From: Solanum dulcamara
Taxonomy: Eukaryota > Streptophyta > Magnoliopsida > Solanales > Solanaceae
DNA length: 64,000 nucleotides
Reading direction: 5' to 3'
Assembly (NCBI RefSeq): GCF_947179165.1
Contig: NC_077238.1
Span: forward strand, 1,738,501 to 1,802,500
The notes under the pieces were generated by a model. The model was not told the origin of the DNA and searched no databases. It worked only from the letters and a program-made list of their open reading frames with translations. The position numbers were made by a program, and so were the translations under genes. How positions within the stretch are numbered: the stretch's first letter is position 1; every line of letters begins with the position of its first letter. Positions 56,001-64,000 of this stretch are shown here, one piece after another.

Positions 56001-56776
56001 GTAGGTGGGCAACTCCAAGAATGAGGCCTGTCAGTGCAGAAACATTTGAATTGATAATTGATAATATCAAATCCGCAGTGTCCTCCACTTTCTGCACACT
56101 CACTGCAGTTACTTGATGTCCAGCTCAATCTAAACCCCCTTCTCAGTAGCACTTGATAGTCAAGATCTCGATTACTTCCCTCATCTCCAAGCATTTCTAC
56201 TGGTGCAATTACATGATGTTTACACACTTGTAATGCAGACTCAAAACTTTCATCCTCAGCAAACATTGCAAGAGCCCAATCATTTCCATTTTCTTCACCA
56301 CAACCAAAACCAATCTTGTGCTTCAAAAGATTTTCGGATATCGATCCATTACACTTTGACAACAAGTAAATTCTTGATTCGTTGACAAACTTAAAAGTGC
56401 CATGATCAAGTGACACGTTCTTGATATAAGAAACACAACCATTGCTTGTAGTACTGTTAAAGACTGAATTTTTAATCTGAAAAATATGATCTTGGTATGA
56501 GATATCTTCAACTATATACTCATTTCCAGCAATATGTACAACAGGAAACCCTTGTTCACTACAATTTAGCCCAAAGCCAGGGTACCCACAATAAGATTCT
56601 TGCTCTTCTTGAATATAAAATGGAAAGCTTATTCTTGGACCATTTCTGCAATTTATAGGATTATTGCATGCTACAAACTGTGGATCAACAGCAAAACATT
56701 TATCTATTTGCAGAATGAAGCAGAAAACATAAAGGTTTAATAATGCTATCAAGATACACCTTTTTTCTTGGTTCAT
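53046..56776 (-). CDS. LRK10L2-type receptor-like kinase (non-RD, HFD)
   Basis: Proposed exons: 56776-55999, 54371-54336, 54160-53046, all phase 1; 642 aa. Exon 1 encodes a signal peptide ([22 protein letters not shown]) and a typical LRK10L2 ectodomain ([32 protein letters not shown]). The 36-nt exon 2 ([16 protein letters not shown]) is of the LRK10L1 type. It is needed for a full membrane helix with exon 3 ([20 protein letters not shown]). The kinase is a near copy of the neighbour at 49401: [37 protein letters not shown]. The tail TKTYPV and stop come from a SINE. Alternatives: exon 1 is a separate gene that stops at 55976 (a 266-aa secreted protein), or the kinase once used the relic ectodomain at 54547-55036. 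Confidence 0.7.
54336..55036 (-). pseudogene. Relic LRK10L1-type ectodomain (gene-F-like) inside the LRK10L2 kinase gene
   Basis: On the minus strand, from an ATG equivalent at 55036, pieces match gene F exon 1: TCTGCTATGTTCTTTAT, TCTTGTCCAAAAGAGTTG, TCTTCCTTCAAATTCCTCG, TGATTTGTTTGATCTATTGA and GGGCAATGCCAAAATGAC. It ends at a donor like gene F's (CCAGAAG/GTATTGC at 54547). The exon is about 490 bp against 730 in gene F, with deletions and frameshifts. Gene F's exon 2 equivalent (AAAAGAAACTTGGGACTGAT at 54371-54336) follows intact and leads into the LRK10L2 kinase exon. The order indicates an old fusion of this ectodomain with the kinase. Confidence 0.8.
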
Positions 56777-59700
56777 CTTTAATCTTAAACAGCTGGAAAA
56801 TATACTTACTAGACAAGTAGATAATGAAAAATATACTAAAGAGAGGAGAGGGGTTTCTTGGATTTTTTTCTTTTTTACCTTCTTGTTAGCAAAGAGTTGA
56901 CTTCATTTGGTCTAACATATTCTCTACAACTATGTTTCTACCTCATTTATTAGAAAGTTGAATTTTCAAGATTAAGCTCAACTGGGGTCAAGCTGCTTCT
57001 TTTTTATTTTGACAAGAATGGTGGTAACTAATTCAACGGAATATCTATCACCTATCAATTTTCATTTGGGGTCAAGTTTTTTAACAAAGAAGTTGCAATT
57101 ATTGAACAATAAACTCTTTGACTAAGCTTGAAATTGTAATAAAAATATCTTCTTTTGAGACAAAGCCCATATTCACAGAGGATAAAGAAAATGAAGAGAT
57201 CACTGAGGGAAGAGGGTGTTGTTCTTTTATTTTTATTTTTTTTATCTCTTTTCCATCCTTGTGGGATAAAAAGAAATTGAATGAAATTTTACTTGAATTA
57301 AAGAGAGAAACAATTATAAGAAAGTCAACATTGAGGGGAGGAAACACCAATACATTGCTTGCTGAAGACTTGGACTACTAAATATATACAAAAAAAATTA
57401 ATTCAGAATTGTGTTAATAACGCCCACTGTCCTAAAATTCATAATTCATAAAGTTCAAATCTTGATTCCAATTTTACCCACAACTATACTGAGTAACCAG
57501 ACAGCAACTACAACATTCTCATTTACAAAGCACCACCCCACAACTAAAATTAGACTTGACAAAAACAAAAATGTGTGAAGTTCAGGCACATGACTAACTC
57601 TCGTGATAAACCTTCGCTATGTATTTTGACACTTTTACTGAGTTGACACATTCTTAGGAAGACCAACTTACACAAACATAAATACATTTTGGTGCTATGA
57701 ATCCAACAACTTTATATCTTTGCTAGTGGACTGGGCCATTTATTTGGATAAGGGGTGAATCCTTATCTTGGTCTGTGTAACAAATAGGCCCATACATGTA
57801 GGGCCCAAATGTACATCTTTTACAGCCTGTTAAGAGTTATTGGAATTAACAGGAGAAAGAAGTGGAAATATGTCAGATAGTGTTATTAGTTATTGAAAAA
57901 GAAATAAAAATTGTTTGATAGATCCAAGAGAAATTGATTTCCTCCCTAGAATCTTTTTTGTTTCTGTTTTTCTTTTATAGTATACAAAATACATGAGCTC
58001 TTAGTAGAATCATTTTCTTCTACTTAAATTATAAATAATCATTAATTTCTCGACAAAGAATTATATTCAGAATCACAATTGTTAGATCTTCGAGTTCATA
58101 GCTTCAAAATTGGATCTAAAACTATGAGTCTTATTGATTGTAAATTGACGAACTCAAATTTGTTATGTGAAAAGCTCCATACTACTATATATTTCTTAGT
58201 GATATTACCATAGAAGTCGTTATCGCTATAGCATATATATTAGTCTTTTATGAATATATTGCAACAAATGCAATGATAGTGGTACCTTGCTCCAATTGCT
58301 CGATTCGTATCCAAAAGACAGGTAAAATATAACACAAAAAATTAGTAACTAAAACACATAAAGTCTTCAATTTGCAAAATTATTTTTTATATTTAAGTTG
58401 TAAATAATTACTAAAGATCGTTTCTTTGATAGTAAATCATACAAACATCATACATCACAAATAATGGACCATAATTTAAGGGTATATAAACTAGGTAGAT
58501 GTCAATTTGTTATATTAATGTTTGTATATATTGAAGCACTTGAAATCACACAATCACCAAGTTGAGTGACAACATCGATTGTCTAGGCCAACGTCATCTC
58601 AAGTCACTTTCAATAAAAAAAAAACTTATTATATTTTTCCAACTAAAATCCACTCACCTGTTTTTCTTTTCTCTTTCATTAATGCATTAAAATAAAAGTA
58701 AATGCTTGTTACATCAAATCATATTTTTGATTTGACATCTTATAATTCTTGTTCAATTTCAAAGTATTTACATAATTTTGGAAAAAATATTTGCAATAAT
58801 TGAACATGAGTAACTTTGGATTGAGGTTTACCCTTCCTTTTTTTTTTTTTGGGGGGGGGGGGGGGGGGAGCATAGGTTTCTAGTTTCCATTTGTTTGCTT
58901 TTCTTTGGCTCTTTCACCCACGATTCGGTACTCATTGAGATTCGATTAATTTGAATTCATGCTAAAAAATTTAAGATGGTAAATAAAACACTCTATCAAA
59001 GATGATTATATTCTCATGACTTGAATATGAGGCTTCTAATTAAGCAATACACCTAGTTTTGTTTTTTGCATTTGTTATTTTTGATGAGTATTCATTTTTA
59101 AGGCCTGATTAATTTAAATTTATATTGCATAACACCCATTAAAGAGGGAAGTGCCCCTTAACATGACAATTTTTTATTCCATTATTAAATTTTTAAAATG
59201 TAATTTGCTTCTTTTCTAAGCATAAAAGGGCAATAGCTCGAAAATCATTGAAGGGGAAAAAAAGGAAGAAAAACTACTAGCACTTACTTTAATCTTGAAA
59301 AAGTTTTAGGCAAAGTCCTTCCACTTGAAGAAAATAGAGTATACTTTAAAAAGTGTATACATGTATTATTGTTCAATGATAACTTATAGTTCCTACAATG
59401 AGTAGCAAATTATAGGTTTCAACTTTCAATTGGATAACCAATTGGAAGCCATAATTATCGCATTATTAGTTTTGCAAAGTAAACTTCCTTTTAAGTATTG
59501 AAGTATACTCTATAGTTGCCACCATCAAGAATTACAATGAGATGAATATATACGACTTCTTCATCTTAAATTAAAAACTTCAAAATTTTGTAGTTTTTAT
59601 TGATCAAGAAGAAAATTCAAAAGGAATTCAAATTTTTGATGAAATCGCTCGATTTGAATCCTAGAAAGCATTTCTTTATACCACACGAATTGAAGTAATC

Positions 59701-61400
59701 AAACTATAAAATTCTTTATATGGTTACAAAATAAAAAAAAATTCCAATTCGACGTCTGGTATCCGCATTGAAGCTCGATTAAACTTGAATTTACCTCAAA
59801 AAGTCTCACGTTCAAAATAAAACTCTCTAATAAAAGCAAATTTTCATATTATAACTCGAACTCGAGACAGACGGATTGGATGCCCACTTGCTTTAACCTA
59901 AGAATTTTCTAACATTCCTTTGGTCCAATGCCATTCACTTTTTAATATCCAACTTGCTTCTTAAGACTTCAAACTACAACCACAATTATGAAGATTTTTC
60001 CATACCACTTTCTTTTTCTCAACATATTCAATAAAATTTTACTTTTTCTATTTCAAAGAAAGCGTCGATTTAACTCATTTCATACTTAATAAAATAAATA
60101 AATATAATATATAGTTTACTAAGTTGAAGTTGTCGCTTGGTCTAATTACAATGAAGGAACTTGCTTACGCTTTATTAGATGATCCTTCTCAATGGGGGGT
60201 TCAATTCCCCATAGATACGTATCAAGAAGTTTACACTGTGTATGTTGCTGTTATTTGTTTGTTTGTATAATTTACTAAATTATTCCTGTCTGTTAGATGT
60301 TCTTTGAGAATTGAGCACTATCAAGAAGAAGTCATTCTTTAATATAAGGGTATAGATGGAAACAATTACTATTTCTTGTCTTGAAATTTCTAAAACGATA
60401 ACTATTTTAAGATAGTTTTTTTTGCTAAAGCGACATTTATTTTGAGACAGATAGAGTAACTCAAAAAATTAAAATGAGCTAATAAATAAGTTTTGTATAG
60501 TATTTATTTAAATCTATTATGCTAGATTAGTAAATGAATTAATATTTCTTAGTTCTTATATACGACATAACATTATTATTAATCTTCAATGAAATGCTTC
60601 TTCTTCTTTCTTTCTTTTTTCCAAAAATAAATTCACTCACAAATTAAATGCCGAAAAATCTTTTCAAGAAATTTATTTTTTAAAAATAGTTTTTTTTTTT
60701 TAAAAAAAAAAATTCAATCGTCCAAATAACCACAATTATATTTTCATTTTGTTCTAAACTTCTTTTTTTTATAAATAAAATAAAATGAAATCTGATCGTA
60801 CACTAGTAGTAAGCACATGGCAAAAGGTGTCAAATCCTTCTGCTCGTGTCTGATGTTTTCATATCACATGCCTTTGCTAATAGTTTACCCTTTTTTTTTT
60901 TTAAATTTTAAATTCAACATTTCGTATTTAAATTCGACTAATTTAAAAATATATAAACAACTATTTTTCAGCTTATGAAATTGAAAAATAATCATTATCA
61001 CGTAATTTTAAATCTCTCGGACATATTTTCAAGACAATACGTAATTTTTCCACAAGTGAAATGTGGCTAGTTTGCGCGATTGCTATGTTAAAAACATTCT
61101 TAAGATCAACTCGATTCAAGAAAATTCAAATAGAAGACAACTAATGGGTTCGATCGATTCCCATAGATATGTCTTAAATCTTGTATTTTTCTTAATATAT
61201 CAAAATTTGTTAGTTTTATCCTCTGTTACGTTTTTAATTTTAAAATACTTTTATTATATTTTTAGTTTTAAAATATCCTTTAATTACTAAATTTAAATCT
61301 TGAATTCATTTATGCAGTAAAAAATGAAGTTTTTAGCTGTAAAAAAAAGTCGGTAAAACTAATAGAAAGCACACACAAAAAAGTTCATAGTACCTCAAGA
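56777..61400. other. Gene-poor AT-rich spacer
   Basis: No ORF with recognisable domains, no RNA gene and no full mobile element was found in about 4.6 kb. It includes a T-run followed by a long G-run at about 58843-58869 and many A/T homopolymers. A partial TAGATCCTTCTCAATGGGGG-like piece is at 60178. A frame at 57118-57381 is low-complexity and not supported as a gene. Confidence 0.5.
58852..58869. repeat. Poly(G) run after poly(T)
   Basis: About 13 T followed directly by about 18 G. Homopolymers this long are unstable and also prone to sequencing or assembly error. Confidence 0.8.
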
Positions 61401-61897
61401 ATCAGCTCTCTCACTTTCCATCGTCTTTCTTCAATAAAAAAAAAAGGTCAGTTTTTTTTAATTATTAAAAAGATTACATTTTTATGTAATTTCTTTGTTA
61501 ATTAATCTTAAAAAAAGAAAATATCTTTGTTGGCTGTTGTTTTCTTGTTTGCTGACCTGTTAAGTTCATCTAGCATTTATTTATTTATTTTCAAGAATGT
61601 TTGTTTATTTTGAGGAAAAATTACTTTTTTAAGTAATGGGTATTTGATGATTGATTTATTACAGTTCATATCCGCGTTTTTTTTGTTTCCTTTTTTTATA
61701 TTTTTTTTGTATTAAATTTGTTAAGTTGGAGTGAAAATTCTGTGTCTCTGTAGTCACTATCAGATCTGCATTTTGGCTTTGTTTGTGGGGGAAAACATAG
61801 TACGTTAAAAAAGCATTGTCTTTACGAGGTAATATCCAAGTGGTTTATTTGGGGTTCTATGTTGGAATTTGGGCTATTTTAAAACAACAGTCAAATG

Positions 61898-62465
61898 GAA
61901 TGAAATTGTTAGGAGATTCTTGAAGTTTTATGTTGTTTATGTGTTTGTTTTGGTGTGATGGGATTTGAGGATCAAGTTTTGAGCTTTGGGAGAGTTTTTA
62001 TTTGGGAATGAAATTGTTTAGGGGTTCTTGAATTTTCATGTTGTTTATGTGTTTTTGTGGTGTATGATTGGATTTGGGGATAAAGTTTATAAACTTTTAG
62101 AGAATTCTTTTGTGAGAATGAAATTGTTTGGAGGTTTTTGAAGTTTCATGTTGTTTATGTATTTGTTCTAGGTGTTTTTGTGGTTGGATTCGGGGATCAA
62201 GTTTGAAACTTTGGGAGAATTCTGGCAGTGAAAGTGTTAGGAGCTTCTTGAAGTTTCATGTTGTTTATGTATTTGTTCTAGGTGTTTTTGTGGTTGAATT
62301 TGGGGGATCAAGTTTGAAACTTTGGGAGAGTTCTTCTTAGGGAATGAAATTATTTGGAGGTTCTTAAGTTTCATGTTGTTTGTGTGTTTGTTCTGGTGTT
62401 TTTGTGGTGTGTAATTGGATTTGTGGATCAAGTTTGAAACTTTGGGAGAGTTCTTATTTGGGAAT
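61898..62465 (+). repeat. Five tandem ~110-bp units upstream of the PP2C coding start
   Basis: Units start at 61898, 62006, 62116, 62226 and 62342. Each has GAATGAAATTGTT(A/T)GGAG-like, TTCTTGAAGTTTCATGTTG, TTTATGTGTTTGTT and GGATCAAGTTTGAAACTTTG then GGGAGAGTTCTT. The array is T/G-rich on the plus strand, as in plant introns, and probably lies in the 5' UTR intron of the PP2C gene, which starts at 62714. Confidence 0.8.
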
Positions 62466-62713
62466 ATTGAGGTTGTCAGGGAGTAAATGTTTGTTGGATT
62501 GAATCGACTGATTAAGAGCTCTTCTTGACTATTGTGGAGTTTTTGTGATGAACTGAGATGTGGAAAAGAAGAAGAGGTGATCTCAGGATTAAAGAATTGG
62601 AGAACGCCGGAAGTTCATATTCTCCAGATTCAACTATAACAAGGTATAAGTTCTCAGCTTCGTGGTGGAATTAGGGAGATTTAGCTTGGACTAGTTGGTT
62701 GGTAGGAGGAGAA

Positions 62714-64000
62714 ATGGGGTCAAGAGAAGAGAGGCATAGGTTGAATCATGATCTCGTGCCATTAGCAGCACTGATTAGCAGAGAATTGAGGAATGAAAAA
62801 ATGGAGAAGCCAACTGTAAGATATGGATGTGCAGCTCAGTCTAAGAAAGGTGAGGATTTTTATCTGATGAGGACAGATTGCCAGAGAGTCCAAGGCAATC
62901 CTTCATCCTCCTTCTCTGTGTTTGCGGTATGTATTTCTCTATTTTTTTCAATCAAACTCCATCTTTCACCACATTAATTGGGGTCGAAATGTGAGTTTAT
63001 TGTATCAATTTCACCCAGTTCTAGTCCATTTCTTCGCAATGCATTTCTCCAACTTTATACAAGAAATAATTGTCGTCTAATCAATTCAATGACATGTGAA
63101 ATTTCAAGTCCTTGAGCATTGTTCCATATGCCTAATATTCTAGTTGATGTCACCCATTTCTAGCTATTAGATTGCTGAATGGTGTATTTGGATTCATCCA
63201 GTAGAATCTTGTCACTGTATTTTTTCGTGCATTTTTTACTGTTTCTGTGGTACTCAAACTTGTTAGTCATAGTATGGGGTGGTACCAGTTTTGGGACAAA
63301 AAACTACCAGATGTGTGCTGGTCAAATTTCTTTTGCGGTTCAGATTATTCAGTTGATTAGTTGTTCATCAGATCATAATTCTTCTTTATTAAACGTTCAG
63401 ATCTTTGATGGACATAATGGGACTGCAGCGGCAGTGTTCTCAAAGGATCATTTACTAAATCACGTTTTAAGTGCCATTCCTCGTGGACTTGGGAGGGACG
63501 AGTGGCTTCATGCTTTGCCTCGTGCACTAGTTGCTGGGTTTGTGAAAACTGATAAGGAGTTCCAGAGAAAAGGCAGGAAATTTGTGCTTTATGCTTCTCT
63601 TCTTTTCAGTTATATATTTTAATTCATGCTATAATAGTGCTAATTATATTTTCATTTATTTGTGACTGCAGGACAAACATCTGGAACTACAGCTACGTTT
63701 GTGATAGTTGATAGATGGACTGTGACAGTTGCGTCTGTTGGAGATTCACGCTGCATTTTGGATACTCAGGGTGGTGCTGTTTCAGAATTAACTGTAGACC
63801 ATAGGCTTGAAGAAAATGCAGAGGAGTAAGTGCCCATCTTCTAAATCTTTCCTTCTGGTTATCCGTTGATATGAAAATGTTCACTGTTTCTTTAATTAAT
63901 CGCAGAAGGGAGCGTGTCACAGCAAGTGGGGGTGAAGTAGGAAGACTTAGTATCTGTGGTGGTACTGAGGTGTGTTGTAAATTTTGTATCTTCGATATCA
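62714..64000 (+). CDS. PP2C-family protein phosphatase, 5' part (runs off the window)
   Basis: Metal-dependent Ser/Thr phosphatase. Exons in the window: 62714-62926, 63401-63572, 63672-63825, 63906-63969; the next intron continues past 64000. This gives the first 201 residues. The start at 62714 gives MGSREERHRLNHDLVPLAAL. Motifs in order are AAQSKKGEDF (motif 1 region), VFAIFDGHNG with metal-binding Asp, AIPRGLGRDEWLHALPRALV, GFVKTDKEFQRKGQTSGTTA, TVASVGDSRCIL, VDHRLEENAEE and RVTASGGEVGRL. The pattern QSKKGEDF with FDGHNG matches a plant PP2C subgroup with this N-terminus, not the ABA co-receptor clade. The intron after 63572 has a GC donor. Residues beyond 201 cannot be judged. Confidence 0.9.

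Noticed and set aside
57118..57381. Overlapping 80-90-aa frames on both strands
   Set aside because: Low complexity (Phe/Ile and Lys runs), no leader or domain, and no splice context.
62128..62431. Open frames on both strands with repeated motifs
   Set aside because: They are translations of the ~110-bp tandem repeat before the PP2C gene and have no coding features.

Overview
The window is plant nuclear DNA, most likely from a Solanum species (potato/tomato group). The evidence is intron-rich genes with GT-AG junctions, AT-rich spacers, Solanaceae-type SINE, MITE and Helitron remnants, and a large tandem array of LRK10L receptor-kinase genes. All exon models below were built by hand from splice motifs, reading phase and comparison between paralogs in the window; no alignment program or transcript data was available.

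Region 1 (1-27.4 kb, + strand) is a tandem array of seven LRK10L1-type receptor kinases: genes A-G at 1226, 5295, 8373, 12196, 15040, 19349 and 24629. Each has the same four-exon plan. Exon 1 encodes a signal peptide and a cysteine-rich GUB_WAK/WAK-associated ectodomain. A tiny exon 2 and the start of exon 3 encode the membrane helix. Exon 3 ends in the glycine-rich loop and exon 4 carries the rest of the kinase. Every intron is in phase 1. Gene B is a pseudogene. Gene E has lost its signal peptide and promoter block. Genes C and D share an almost identical 3' half. Genes A-E have HCD instead of HRD in the catalytic loop; F and G keep HRD.

Region 2 (28.4-46.4 kb, - strand) holds two housekeeping genes that could be reconstructed completely. 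One is an NDT2-type NAD+ mitochondrial-carrier gene (9 exons, 365 aa). The other is plastid 3-isopropylmalate dehydrogenase of leucine biosynthesis (11 exons, 407 aa). Their introns hold many short repeats, including a minisatellite that copied a splice acceptor with the start of an exon.

Region 3 (48.3-56.8 kb, - strand) has a small secreted His-Pro-rich protein and two LRK10L2-type kinases with HFD (non-RD) catalytic loops. The kinase at 49.4 kb carries an ectodomain almost identical to that of gene C, 43 kb away, so it is a chimeric receptor. The kinase at 53.0 kb has a typical LRK10L2 ectodomain exon, a decayed gene-F-like ectodomain in its intron, and a C-terminal tail supplied by a SINE.

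Region 4 (56.8-64 kb) is a gene-poor AT-rich spacer followed by the 5' part of a PP2C phosphatase gene on the + strand, which runs off the window. One of its introns uses a GC donor.

Overall this is a fast-evolving cell-surface receptor cluster next to conserved metabolic genes. The most unusual content is modular exon exchange between two receptor-kinase subfamilies and the many small splice-site and catalytic-loop changes inside one array.
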